This document shows, one piece after another, positions 1 to 8,107 of a DNA stretch of 32,368 nucleotides (within the stretch, counting starts at the first letter, position 1; every line of letters starts with the position of its first letter). A program made the position numbers and the translations under genes. Origin of the DNA: Ruminococcus sp. (GTDB lineage Bacteria; Bacillota; Clostridia; Oscillospirales; Ruminococcaceae); assembly GCA_017624895.1 (NCBI GenBank), contig JAGAMB010000045.1, positions 1 through 32,368 of the forward strand, given 5' to 3'. Under the pieces are notes generated by a model. The model made no database searches. It had not been told where the DNA came from and saw only the letters and a list, made by a program, of their open reading frames with translations.

Positions 1-1
1 A

Positions 2-1366
2 GAGGAAGCTCCAAAGCCTGAGAAAAATGCGGAAGAAAAGCCAAAGGAAACTCCAAAGCCTGAGAAAAAGGCAGAGGAAAAGCCAAAGGAAGCTCTAAAG
101 CCTGAGAAAAAGGCAGAGGAAAAGCCAAAGGAAGCTCCAAAGCCTGAGAAAAAGGCAGAAGAAAATCCAAAGGAAACTCCAAAGCCTGAGAAAAAGGCGG
201 AGGAAAAGCCAAAGGAAGCTCTAAAGCCTGAGAAAAAGGCAGAGGAAAAGCCAAAGGAAGCTACAAAGCCTGAGAAAAAGGCGGAGGAAAAGCCAAAGGA
301 AGCTCCAAAGCCTGAAAAAAATGAAATGCCCGAAATTGTCCTCCCGAAAGAGGCTTTCCGTGAAGTGTTAGAAAAGCAGAATGTCAAGGAAAAGCCTGCT
401 GTTTCGATTGCCGATGTAAATAAATCTGAGGAGAAAAAAACTCCGGCAAAACCGATCACACGCGAAAAACTTGATGAACTTTACAGCGATAAGGATATCG
501 AGCAGGTTGAATCCGTTGAAATTGACGATATAAATAATATGGCGCTGGGCAAGAATAGTACCCTTCTTATAAAGTATTTCGGTACAAACGAGGTTGTACA
601 TATTCCCGATACAATAACAACTATCGGAAAATATGCTTTCAGAGGGAATAAATCCGCTAAAACAATTATAATGTCTGACAGCGTTAAGATTGTTGACCGC
701 TTTGCATTTGCTCATTGCGTCAATCTTGAAGAAATTGTTTTTTCCCGAAATCTTGAAAGCATCGGCGAGAATGCGTTTCTGAAATGTCAGCGTATCAAAG
801 AGCTTAATTTCCCCAACTCCCTTAAATCTATCGGAAAAGGTGCATTTGGCAGATGCAGCTCTATCCGTAAGCTGATATTCCCCCCTCAGCTGAAGAAAAT
901 CAATGATCTCAGCTTCTATTCGTGCCGTAATCTTAATCGTGTTGTTATATCTGAAACGATTGAATCTATTGGAAATGCGGCATTTTCCGAGTGCTACAGC
1001 CTGAAAAAGATTATTATATCAGATTCTGTTACATCAATTGGCGAAAGTGCATTTTCATGGTGCAGATCGCTGGAGGAGATCACTATTCCGACATCGGTGA
1101 AGACAATTGGCAGCTGGGCTTTTTATGGCTGCGGAAAGCTTGTTGATGTCAAGCTGAGTGTCCATACAAAGGATATCCGTGATGATGCGTTCTGCGGTTG
1201 TGAGAATATATGTAATGTGAAGATTGCAGAATTTGATGGTGTTGACTATAATCAGACAATGGTTAAAAAAGGCCATAAGCTGATACTTAAAGTTCTCAAA
1301 CAGGTCAACCGTAAAAAGGCGGAGCGTTATGCAAATGAACATGGCATCAGCATGATGTTTATTTAA
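2..1366 (+). CDS. BspA-like leucine-rich-repeat surface protein (5' end missing)
   Basis: The reading frame is open from the left edge, so the gene starts outside the window and only its 3' part is seen (about 454 residues). The first ~100 residues are seven-plus copies of a 14-residue Lys/Glu/Pro-rich unit (consensus APKPEKKAEEKPKE), which should form an extended charged spacer. After a linker there are about eight LRR_5/BspA-type repeats of the pattern 'I-x-S-V-x-x-I-G-x-x-A-F-x-x-C-x-x-L', from about nt 590 to 1230. The protein ends with a short tail (KKAERYANEHGISMMFI) of the kind that often closes BspA-like proteins. Such proteins are usually surface adhesins or protein-binding scaffolds, but the N-terminus (signal or anchor) is not visible, so location is inferred. 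The ATG at 326 is internal, without a ribosome binding site, and should not be taken as the start. Confidence 0.85.
   Translation, partial: EEAPKPEKNAEEKPKETPKPEKKAEEKPKEALKPEKKAEEKPKEAPKPEKKAEENPKETPKPEKKAEEKPKEALKPEKKAEEKPKEATKPEKKAEEKPKEAPKPEKNEMPEIVLPKEAFREVLEKQNVKEKPAVSIADVNKSEEKKTPAKPITREKLDELYSDKDIEQVESVEIDDINNMALGKNSTLLIKYFGTNEVVHIPDTITTIGKYAFRGNKSAKTIIMSDSVKIVDRFAFAHCVNLEEIVFSRNLESIGENAFLKCQRIKELNFPNSLKSIGKGAFGRCSSIRKLIFPPQLKKINDLSFYSCRNLNRVVISETIESIGNAAFSECYSLKKIIISDSVTSIGESAFSWCRSLEEITIPTSVKTIGSWAFYGCGKLVDVKLSVHTKDIRDDAFCGCENICNVKIAEFDGVDYNQTMVKKGHKLILKVLKQVNRKKAERYANEHGISMMFI
8..301 (+). repeat. 42-bp tandem repeat (7 full copies) coding a Lys/Glu/Pro spacer
   Basis: Seven contiguous 42-bp units, each coding 14 residues, run in frame through the surface-protein gene, and a partial eighth follows to about 325. 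Units 2-3-4 are repeated as units 5-6-7 (units 3 and 6 are identical and 2 and 5 differ at one base), so there is a 126-bp higher-order period. This indicates recent duplication by slippage or unequal recombination. The array continues to the window edge, so the total copy number is unknown. Confidence 0.92.
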
Positions 1367-1375
1367 TACTATGAG

Positions 1376-1404
1376 GTACGGAGCGTAAAAACTCCGTACT
1401 TTTT
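1376..1404 (+). terminator. Rho-independent terminator of the LRR gene
   Basis: Perfect 8-bp stem GTACGGAG/CTCCGTAC with an 8-nt loop, followed by a run of five T, ten bases after the stop codon. Confidence 0.88.
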
Positions 1405-1408
1405 GTTA

Positions 1409-1503
1409 TGGGAACCTCTAAAAACCTCCCTCATGGCAGACTTCCTATGACAGACATCATTTCTGCTCATCATCTTTGTCTACTAACATTTTAGTGATCG
1501 GTA
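1409..1503. repeat. Dispersed MITE-like element, copy A
   Basis: Bases 1448-1503 match the reverse complement of 7918-7973 (copy B) at 49 of 56 positions by eye. The right end reads GATCGGTA, related to the GGATTGGTA end of the other copies. The left end, around 1409 (GGGAACCTCTAAAA), resembles a diverged inverted terminal repeat, so the left boundary is uncertain. It lies between the LRR terminator and the promoter of the peptidase operon, and carries no ORF. Confidence 0.6.
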
Positions 1504-1514
1504 TAAAATAATGA

Positions 1515-1543
1515 TTGCATTAGCTGCGGAAATGTGGTATAAT
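1515..1543 (+). promoter_or_regulatory. Sigma-A promoter of the M42 peptidase operon
   Basis: TTGCAT (-35, 1515-1520), 17-bp spacer and a perfect TATAAT (-10, 1538-1543). The predicted start near 1550 gives a short leader with AGAGGT (1565-1570) six bases before the ATG at 1577. Confidence 0.8.
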
Positions 1544-1576
1544 AAAAATGTATGATTATGAAACAGAGGTGTTCGT

Positions 1577-2593
1577 ATGGAAATAAAAGAGAGAATAGCA
1601 GCTCTTTCCGAGGTTTGCGGAGCGTCGGGAGATGAAACCCATGCAGCAGAGCTTGCTCTCGGAATGCTTAGGGAGTTTTGCCCTGACGCTGCTATAATAA
1701 ATGGCAATGTGGTGGGTAAATTCGGTACTCATCGTGACGGACTGCCCTCACTTGTCCTTGACGCTCACATTGATCAGATCGGAATGTGTGTGACATATAT
1801 AACAGATGGCGGTTTTATAAAGGTGGGAAATCTCGGCGGAATTGACCGCAGACTTCTTCCTGCACAGCAGGTTGTAATTCACGGAAAAAGGGATATAAGA
1901 GGCGTTATATGCTCCGTTCCGCCTCATCTTTCAGGTGGAGAGGGGAAAGTTCCTGAAATTTCAGATATAGCCATTGATACAGGATATCAAAAGGCTGAGC
2001 TGGAAGAAATTGTTTCTCTCGGTGATTCCATAACTTTTGATGTGAAGTGCCAAAATCTTGCAGGAAGCCGCATAACAGGAGGCGCGTTGGACGATCGCTG
2101 TGGAGCTGCGGCAATACTCTACGCTCTGGAGCTTCTGAAAAATCGTGAAACAGCCTATAATGTTACTGTAATATTTTCAGCTCAGGAGGAGCTGGGAGAG
2201 CGCGGTGCAAAAATCGGCGCATTCACTCTTGCTCCCGATATTGCAATAGCTGTTGATGTAAGCTTTGCATATGCTGAGGGAGAGGACGAGAAAAAGTGCG
2301 GTTATCTTGGTAAAGGAGCGATGATCGGAATATCTCCCTGTCTTTCAAAGGAGATATCCAACGGACTTATAGATGCTGCAAAATCGGCAGGATTGCCATA
2401 TCAGCTTGAAATTATGAACGGTCTGACTTCAACTAATGCCGACAGATATTCCTCATCACGGGAGGGTGCAAAGGCGTGTACTCTGTCAATTCCCCTGCGG
2501 AATATGCACACACCTGTTGAGGTTATTGATGTTAATGATGTTGTAAATACAGCGGAAATACTTGCGGAATTTATCGGGAGGGCTGCAGAATGA
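1577..2593 (+). CDS. M42 family metallopeptidase (first of two paralogues)
   Basis: A 338-residue M42 (glutamyl aminopeptidase / TET-like) zinc or cobalt aminopeptidase, expected to be cytosolic and to trim N-terminal residues from peptides. The metal-site residues of the family are all recognisable: H64 in DAHIDQIG (usual form AHMDEVG), D172 in LDDRCG, catalytic Glu pair E204-E205 in SAQEELGERG, D227 in VDVS, and H311 in NMHTPVEV. Length matches the family. The start is fixed by AGAGGT just upstream. It overlaps the next gene by four bases (ATGA), so the two are translationally coupled. Several motif positions are diverged relative to the neighbour (QIG for EVG, MHTP for IHSP), which suggests a different substrate or an unequal partner in a mixed oligomer; that last point is inference. 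Confidence 0.92.
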   Translation: MEIKERIAALSEVCGASGDETHAAELALGMLREFCPDAAIINGNVVGKFGTHRDGLPSLVLDAHIDQIGMCVTYITDGGFIKVGNLGGIDRRLLPAQQVVIHGKRDIRGVICSVPPHLSGGEGKVPEISDIAIDTGYQKAELEEIVSLGDSITFDVKCQNLAGSRITGGALDDRCGAAAILYALELLKNRETAYNVTVIFSAQEELGERGAKIGAFTLAPDIAIAVDVSFAYAEGEDEKKCGYLGKGAMIGISPCLSKEISNGLIDAAKSAGLPYQLEIMNGLTSTNADRYSSSREGAKACTLSIPLRNMHTPVEVIDVNDVVNTAEILAEFIGRAAE

Positions 2594-3609
2594 ATAATTT
2601 ATTGAAGGAATTATGCCTGATAAATGGTACATCGGGAGATGAAACCCTTGTCCGCAATGCCATAATCGGAAAGATAAAAGACTTCTGTGAATATAGGGTT
2701 GATAATCTCGGAAATCTCATCTGCTTTTGCAAGGGTAAAAAATCATCGGATAAAAAACTTATGATAGCTGCACATATGGACGAGGTTGGCTTTATTGTGA
2801 CGTATATCCGCGGCGACGGAACACTCTGCTTCAATGAGGTAGGCGGAGTTGATACATCTGTTGTGATCGGCAGACAGGTTACTGTCGGAAACAGCGGCAT
2901 AAACGGTGTTGTAGGCTCAACTGCCATTCACAATCTTTCAAAGGAGCAGCGAGAAACTCCGCCGAAATATGGCGATATGTATATTGATATCGGTGCTTCT
3001 TCCAAAGAGGAGGCAGAGGAAATGGTCAGCCTCGGTGATAGTGTATATTTCAGCTCTGAATTTGTTGAGCTGGGCGGAAACTGCGTCAAGGCAAAGGCAA
3101 TTGACGACCGTGCAGGATGTGCCGCAATGATACAGCTTATACGTGAAGGTGTGGAGTACGACACATATTTTGTGTTTAACGTTCAGGAGGAAGTGGGACT
3201 TCGCGGCTCTATGGTATCTGCCTTTTCCGTTGCTCCCGATTTTGCCATTGTCCTTGAAGCCACAACAGCTTCGGATATTGACGGTGTAGGCGGAGCTAAA
3301 AAAGTATGCTCTTTGGGAAAAGGCCCGGTTGTGGGATTTATGGACAGAAGTACCATTTATGATAAGGAGCTTTACCGTATGGCTTTTACAATTGCCGATG
3401 AGCTGGAAATCTCCTGTCAGACAAAAACGATGATAGCAGGAGGAAACGACAGCGGAGCAATACACATAAGCCGCGGCGGAGTTCATACCATAGCCGTTTC
3501 TGTACCGTGCAGATATATTCACAGCCCCTCCTGTGTAATAAATAAAGAGGACTTTGAAAATACGCTTATCCTTACAAGAGAGCTTGCGAAAAGGATACAC
3601 GAATTATGA
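2590..3609 (+). CDS. M42 family metallopeptidase (second paralogue)
   Basis: A 339-residue M42 aminopeptidase with near-consensus motifs: H62 in AHMDEVG, D172 in IDDRAGC, E200-E201 in VQEEVGLRG, an acidic residue (E223) at the second-metal ligand position, and H311 in YIHSP. The family cleaves N-terminal residues from short peptides, and homologues form dodecameric tetrahedra. It overlaps the upstream paralogue and the downstream acetyltransferase gene by four bases each (ATGA), a sign of strict co-expression. Adjacent M42 paralogues that co-assemble are known in other organisms; whether these two do is inference. No signal peptide is visible. Confidence 0.93.
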   Translation: MNNLLKELCLINGTSGDETLVRNAIIGKIKDFCEYRVDNLGNLICFCKGKKSSDKKLMIAAHMDEVGFIVTYIRGDGTLCFNEVGGVDTSVVIGRQVTVGNSGINGVVGSTAIHNLSKEQRETPPKYGDMYIDIGASSKEEAEEMVSLGDSVYFSSEFVELGGNCVKAKAIDDRAGCAAMIQLIREGVEYDTYFVFNVQEEVGLRGSMVSAFSVAPDFAIVLEATTASDIDGVGGAKKVCSLGKGPVVGFMDRSTIYDKELYRMAFTIADELEISCQTKTMIAGGNDSGAIHISRGGVHTIAVSVPCRYIHSPSCVINKEDFENTLILTRELAKRIHEL

Positions 3610-4400
3610 TAAAACTTATACAGAATGAAAATGAGCTTGACCGCCAGCTTCTGCTGAAAAGTCTGTCGGGACGCAAAATGCTTGCATATATGAAAGCGTA
3701 TGGTGCAGGTTATGACTTCTGCCGATTTTATAAAGTAACAGATGAAACGGGTACAGGCTTTATGTTTATAATCAACTCGACGCTGATTATATGTGCTGAT
3801 GAAAAACTTGAAGCTACTGATGAGCTGAAATTTTTCGTCAGTATGAATATGCCCTTCCGTGTGGAGGGAGATAATCGTATTCTGCGGAATATAGCTGACA
3901 GCGACCATTATCAAGTGCTGAACAGAACTATTTTTGAGCTTGTTCCCGATGAAAAAACTCGTGAGTTTCAGGAGGAGTATGTGGACTTCAATCCGCATCT
4001 TCCTGACGTATACAAGATTTTAAGCGAGGGATTTCCGAATATTTCTGATTTTTCCCTCTGGTATACCGATACCTCCCATAGATGCAGACACGGCATAAGC
4101 CGCGTATTTACATATCGCGACAGCACAACGGCTTCGGTAGTATTTGATATTGAGGATGAGGTGCTTATCGGGCAGGTTGCTACAAAGCTATCCTGCCGCG
4201 GCAGCGGATATGCAAGGGAGTTTCTGAAATGGCTTGCATATTTCTTCAATAATTTAGGGAAGCGCGCCTTTCTACTTGCACTTGATGTTCGTGTAAGCTT
4301 TTATCGTGAAATCGGCTTCAAGGAGATCGAAACAGAAATCGTTCTTGAACGTTATGACGTTGAAAAGGAAAGTGTAACAAAGGGAAAATTACAGAATTAA
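3606..4400 (+). CDS. GNAT-family N-acetyltransferase
   Basis: A 264-residue protein. The C-terminal half carries the GNAT acetyl-CoA signature: a beta-strand followed by LSCRGSGYAREFL (about residues 195-207, the R-G-x-G pyrophosphate loop) and a motif-B-like SFYREIGFKE (231-240). The N-terminal ~130 residues are not clearly recognisable and may be a degenerate GNAT repeat or a substrate domain. It overlaps the M42 gene by four bases, so it is the third member of this operon. Coupling to two aminopeptidases suggests that it acts on amino acids, peptides or N-termini, but the substrate cannot be read from the sequence. Confidence 0.8.
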   Translation: MIKLIQNENELDRQLLLKSLSGRKMLAYMKAYGAGYDFCRFYKVTDETGTGFMFIINSTLIICADEKLEATDELKFFVSMNMPFRVEGDNRILRNIADSDHYQVLNRTIFELVPDEKTREFQEEYVDFNPHLPDVYKILSEGFPNISDFSLWYTDTSHRCRHGISRVFTYRDSTTASVVFDIEDEVLIGQVATKLSCRGSGYAREFLKWLAYFFNNLGKRAFLLALDVRVSFYREIGFKEIETEIVLERYDVEKESVTKGKLQN

Positions 4401-4410
4401 GGAGAAAATA

Positions 4411-5667
4411 ATGAATTATAATGATATATACGGCTTTGGCAGTAATCTTACAGAGCTTGCGGAGCAGGCAGAGAAAAACTGTGCCGAGGCATTTGCAACA
4501 ATTGAAAAAACAGCAGAATACTGCGGCGCAAAGGTTCTGAAAGCCTTTTCCGATAATCGCATAAGCGAGTCCTGCTTTTACGGCTCCACAGGCTACGGCT
4601 ACGGAGATATAGGCAGAGAGGCTATAGACAAGGTGTTTGCACAGGTTCTTGGTACAGAGGACGCACTTGTCCGCTTCAATTTTGTATCTGGAACTCACGC
4701 GCTGTCTACAGCATTATTCGGAGTTTTACGCACAGGCGATAAAATCGTATCTGTTACAGGTAAGCCATATGATACTCTTGAAGAAGTAATTGGAATTGCA
4801 GGGGAAAAGGGCAGCGGCTCACTTATGGATTATGGTGTTGAATACGGTCAGGTGGATCTGCTCCCCGACGGTGAGCCTGATTATGATGCCATTACTGAGG
4901 GCGTAAAGGGTGCAAAGGTGGCATATATACAGCGTTCAAGGGGATATTCCCTCCGCAGAGCATACACCGTTGACGATATTGAAAAAATGGTTCAGGCTAT
5001 AAAAAAAGGAAATCCCGATGCAATTGTTATGGTGGATAACTGCTACGGCGAATTTGTGGAGGAGCGCGAACCCTCCGACGTTGGTGCAGATGTGATTATT
5101 GGTTCACTTATAAAAAATGCAGGCGGCGGAATTGCCCGTACAGGCGGATATATAGCAGGCAGAGCAGATCTTGTGGAGCTTTGCTCATATCGTCTTACCT
5201 GCGTGGGAATGGGCAAAGAGGTAGGCTGTACCCTTGATATGAACCGTGAAATCCTTCTCGGACTGTTTATGGCTCCTGACGTAGTTGCGGCAGCACTTAA
5301 AACCTCCGCCTTTGCAAGCGAGCTTTTCACACTTATGGGATACAAATGTTCACCACGAAAGGACGATAAACACGGAGATATCATCACAGCGATTGAGCTT
5401 GGCAACGAGGAGAGATTATGTGCATTCTGCCGTGGAATACAGAAGGGTGCGCCTGTTGATGCTTTTGTAACTCCTGAGCCATGGGATATGCCCGGTTATA
5501 CAAGCAAGGTTATTATGGCGGCAGGAGCATTTACAATGGGAGCTTCAATAGAGCTTTCCGCTGACGCTCCTATTCGCGAACCGTATGCTGTATGGATGCA
5601 GGGCGGAATTACATACACAAGCGGAAAGCTTGGCGTAATGCTTGCGGCACAGGAAATGGTTGAATGA
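4411..5667 (+). CDS. ynbB: PLP-dependent methionine gamma-lyase-like protein (aluminium-resistance family, YnbB-like)
   Basis: A 418-residue fold-type I PLP enzyme of the family once annotated as 'aluminium resistance protein' and related to cystathionine/methionine gamma-lyases. Diagnostic stretches are YGSTGYGYGDIGRE (58-70), RFNFVSGTHALSTALFG (88-104), a PLP-phosphate/Asp region VMVDNCYGEFVE (207-217), and the probable Schiff-base lysine K235 in GSLIKNAGGGIARTGGY. AAGGAG (4399-4404) precedes the ATG, and only ten bases separate it from the acetyltransferase gene, so it is likely the last gene of the operon started at 1515. The physiological substrate of the family is not established; a C-S lyase role is inferred from homology. 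Confidence 0.88.
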   Translation: MNYNDIYGFGSNLTELAEQAEKNCAEAFATIEKTAEYCGAKVLKAFSDNRISESCFYGSTGYGYGDIGREAIDKVFAQVLGTEDALVRFNFVSGTHALSTALFGVLRTGDKIVSVTGKPYDTLEEVIGIAGEKGSGSLMDYGVEYGQVDLLPDGEPDYDAITEGVKGAKVAYIQRSRGYSLRRAYTVDDIEKMVQAIKKGNPDAIVMVDNCYGEFVEEREPSDVGADVIIGSLIKNAGGGIARTGGYIAGRADLVELCSYRLTCVGMGKEVGCTLDMNREILLGLFMAPDVVAAALKTSAFASELFTLMGYKCSPRKDDKHGDIITAIELGNEERLCAFCRGIQKGAPVDAFVTPEPWDMPGYTSKVIMAAGAFTMGASIELSADAPIREPYAVWMQGGITYTSGKLGVMLAAQEMVE

Positions 5668-5719
5668 TATTTATTGCTGAAAAGTAACAAAAATATTACA
5701 GAACAGCTACAATTTGAGG

Positions 5720-5744
5720 GCGAATGTTATCATATTCGCTTTTG
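5720..5744 (+). terminator. Terminator after the ynbB-like gene
   Basis: Stem GCGAAT/ATTCGC, extended by a G-T and a T-A pair, followed by TTTTGTT. It ends just before the -35 box of the next promoter. Confidence 0.65.
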
Positions 5745-5747
5745 TTG

Positions 5748-5776
5748 TTGACTTTTATGTAAAATCCTGTTACAAT
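5748..5776 (+). promoter_or_regulatory. Sigma-A promoter of the PASTA pseudokinase gene
   Basis: TTGACT (5748-5753), 17-bp spacer, TACAAT (5771-5776). The predicted transcript start near 5783 almost coincides with an in-frame ATG at 5785, which therefore would have no ribosome binding site; this supports the downstream TTG start at 5839. Confidence 0.75.
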
Positions 5777-5838
5777 AAAAGATAATGCAGAGAATGACTG
5801 CATTATTTGTTGACTATATAAAAGAAGGAGGAGCTGCT

Positions 5839-7842
5839 TTGGGAGATCGTAGATTCTGTTACAGATGTATGGAAGAATATGACATGGATCAGCATATCTG
5901 CCCCCACTGCGGGTTTGATGAAACCACTCCGCATAATGCGAATTATATTGCCCCCGGAACAATACTCCGCGACAGATACCTTGTTGGAGTTCTGATGGAT
6001 TATAACGGCGAGGGCGCTTCCTATATCGGACTTGACCTTTCAACGGAATGTAAAATAAAGCTTCGTGAATATATGCCTGCAAATTTCTGCACAAGAGTGA
6101 AGAATAAGGCAACGATCAGCGTAAATTATAATAATCTTGCCAAGTATAAGGCATTTATGGCTGAGTATACCGAGCTTAACAAATCACTTGCAAGACTTCG
6201 TAATAATTCTAATATCGAGCCTATTCTCGATATGTTTGCAGATAATAATACTACTTATACTGTTTTTGAGTATGCTGATGGTGAAAAAATGCTTGATTAT
6301 CTCAAGGATAATGCAGGCGAACTTAGCTGGGAACAGGCAACTGTTCTTTTTCCGCCGCTTTTCACAACAATTGGCATACTTCACAACAGCGGCATAATCC
6401 ACCGTGCGATCAGCCCTGATACGATTTACATTACAGAAAAGGGTGAATTGAAGCTTTCAGCTTTTAGTGTATCTGCTGTAAGAACTGTTGACGCAGGTCT
6501 GGATCATGAACTTTTCAAGGGGTATGCTGCCCCTGAGCAGTATTCTGCAAGCAGCAGCAGCCGTCAGGGGACATGGACTGATGTTTATGGTGTTAGTGCA
6601 TTGCTTTACCGCTGCCTTACAGGATGTATGCCTGTTGATTCTATTAGCCGTATGAAAAATGACGACCTCTGTGAGCCGTCTGTGCTTAATCCATCTGTTC
6701 CGCCTCACGTTTCAAAGGCGATAATGGACGGTATGAAGCTTTCCGGAGCTGATAGAATACAGACGATTACTGAGCTTGTAACTCGCCTTTTTGAACAGCC
6801 GGCTGTACCGATAAAGCCGGCGGCAGAACCTGTTCAGAAGGAACAGCCTGTAGTAAAAGAGCCGGAGAGATATGAAGCTCCCCGACAGCCTCAGGGCTAT
6901 TATGAATATGACCAGCGCGGAAGTTATCCGCCGCCTGTTCGTGAACGTCATTACAGATCACGGGAGGACGAATATACTGTTGAGAAGGTAAATATGGTTG
7001 ACAGACTCAAAGTGCCTGTTATCATAGGTGTTCTTCTTCTTGCAATCCTTGTTATACTTATAGCATTTCTCTGGCCTTTGTTCAATCAGTCGAAGCCTGA
7101 CAACAGCTCATCAAATTCAAGGGATTCAATGTCATCGAATGTTATTTCAGATGAAGATGATGACTTTGACGAGACAGCTTCAGATACTGAAATGCCTGAT
7201 CTTGTGGGTAAATTCTACAGTCTTTGTGAAGAAAAGTATAAGGATTACTTTAAATTTGTTCCCGAATATGTCTATGATGATGACACGGAAGCAGATATGA
7301 TCATGGAACAGGACGTTGAACCCGGCACCTACATTTCTCAGGGCAGCACGGTAAATCTTGTTGTAAGTAAGGGTGCTAAGGGCGGAACAATTCCTAAGTA
7401 TGACGGACTTACTGTTTCACAGTACGAGAACGAGCTGAAAAAAGCAGGAATTTCCAATTACTCGCTCGTTAAGTCATCAAGCACATGGGGAATACCGGAT
7501 ACTGTTTCACAGCTTCAGATCGACGGTAAATCGGTAACTCCCGGTATATATTTCAGCAACGAGGATGGAAAGAAGCTCATAGTGTTCTATATATCAAAGG
7601 ACGCAAATGTAATTCCTCAGCCTGTAACACAGGCACCAACAGTACCGGCTACAACGACTGCGGTACAGCCTCAGACACAGGCGCCTACAGCAGCACCTAC
7701 AGCTGCTCCTACGGAGCCTCCTGTTGTTGTAACAGATCCACCTGCACCGCCGCCTTCGACGGATCCGCCGATAGTAATTGTACCTCCGACTGATCCTCCT
7801 GTAGTAACTCCTCCCGATGAGGGCGATATCGGTGTCTGGTAA
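5839..7842 (+). CDS. Membrane PASTA protein with zinc ribbon and degenerate Ser/Thr kinase domain
   Basis: The start is taken as TTG 5839, preceded by AAGGAGGAG at 5825-5833; it gives 667 residues. Domains in order: a zinc ribbon (C7xxC10 and C21xxC24), a Hanks-type kinase fold (about 45-320), a Pro/Gln/Arg-rich juxtamembrane linker, one transmembrane helix (about 392-414), two PASTA-like repeats (about 450-510 and 515-590, the first with the typical MPDLVGK start and VEPGTxISxGSxVxLVVSKG end), and a Pro/Thr-rich tail. The kinase keeps the VAIK-type lysine (K74 in KIKLREYMP) and the APE motif (AAPEQY, 230-235), but the catalytic loop reads HRAISPD (A190 in place of the HRD aspartate) and the DFG site reads AFS (208-210). 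It is therefore probably a pseudokinase that senses muropeptides or wall status and signals by binding. Classic PrkC relatives are active kinases. Confidence 0.85.
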   Translation: MGDRRFCYRCMEEYDMDQHICPHCGFDETTPHNANYIAPGTILRDRYLVGVLMDYNGEGASYIGLDLSTECKIKLREYMPANFCTRVKNKATISVNYNNLAKYKAFMAEYTELNKSLARLRNNSNIEPILDMFADNNTTYTVFEYADGEKMLDYLKDNAGELSWEQATVLFPPLFTTIGILHNSGIIHRAISPDTIYITEKGELKLSAFSVSAVRTVDAGLDHELFKGYAAPEQYSASSSSRQGTWTDVYGVSALLYRCLTGCMPVDSISRMKNDDLCEPSVLNPSVPPHVSKAIMDGMKLSGADRIQTITELVTRLFEQPAVPIKPAAEPVQKEQPVVKEPERYEAPRQPQGYYEYDQRGSYPPPVRERHYRSREDEYTVEKVNMVDRLKVPVIIGVLLLAILVILIAFLWPLFNQSKPDNSSSNSRDSMSSNVISDEDDDFDETASDTEMPDLVGKFYSLCEEKYKDYFKFVPEYVYDDDTEADMIMEQDVEPGTYISQGSTVNLVVSKGAKGGTIPKYDGLTVSQYENELKKAGISNYSLVKSSSTWGIPDTVSQLQIDGKSVTPGIYFSNEDGKKLIVFYISKDANVIPQPVTQAPTVPATTTAVQPQTQAPTAAPTAAPTEPPVVVTDPPAPPPSTDPPIVIVPPTDPPVVTPPDEGDIGVW

Positions 7843-7885
7843 TTTTTCTGAATAATTCAGATGGTTTATTGAAATAATAAAAAAT

Positions 7886-7918
7886 GAGGTTTACCACAGC
7901 AGGTAAACCTCGTTTTTT
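7886..7918 (+). terminator. Bidirectional terminator between the PASTA gene and tyrA
   Basis: Perfect 10-bp stem GAGGTTTACC/GGTAAACCTC with a six-base loop, then GTTTTTT on the plus strand. On the minus strand the stem is followed by ATTTTTTATT, so it can also end tyrA transcription that has passed through the intervening repeat element. Confidence 0.9.
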
Positions 7919-8058
7919 ACCAATCCCTAAAATGTCAGCAGAAAAAGATGACGAGCAGAAATGATGTATGTCAAGGCTGTCGTATGATGAGGAAGTCCAA
8001 CGATGACATACGGCATTTATGCCATTAGATTTGTCTACTACTATTTCAGGGCTTGGTA
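7918..8058. repeat. Dispersed MITE-like element, copy B (full length, 141 bp)
   Basis: Both ends carry an imperfect inverted repeat: TACCAATCCC at the left and GGGCTTGGTA at the right, with similarity running inward about 25 bp. Left half matches copy A; right half, reverse complemented, matches the left part of copy C. TA at both outer edges is consistent with a TA target duplication. There is no ORF inside. It fills most of the space between the terminator at 7886 and the end of tyrA. Confidence 0.72.
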
Positions 8059-8107
8059 TTAGTTTATAGGGAAAATATACTGCCGAAAACAGAGTATGCC
8101 GTTTCCG

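Noticed and set aside
8-301. Regularly spaced repeats at the left edge as a CRISPR array
   Set aside because: Units are contiguous, 42 bp, with no variable spacers, and code an in-frame Lys/Glu/Pro peptide leading into LRR repeats.
2938-3600. Long antisense ORFs within the second M42 gene (220 codons) and in other genes
   Set aside because: They are Cys/Tyr/Ser-rich mirror readings of clear coding genes, with no ribosome binding sites or domain signals.
5785-5838. ATG at 5785 as start of the PASTA protein
   Set aside because: It lies at the predicted transcript start without a ribosome binding site, while TTG 5839 has AAGGAGGAG at ideal spacing.
8059-8107. Dedicated tyrA terminator next to the stop codon
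   Set aside because: Only a short ATACT/AGTAT stem without a clean T run is present; the bidirectional hairpin at 7886-7911 is the better candidate.
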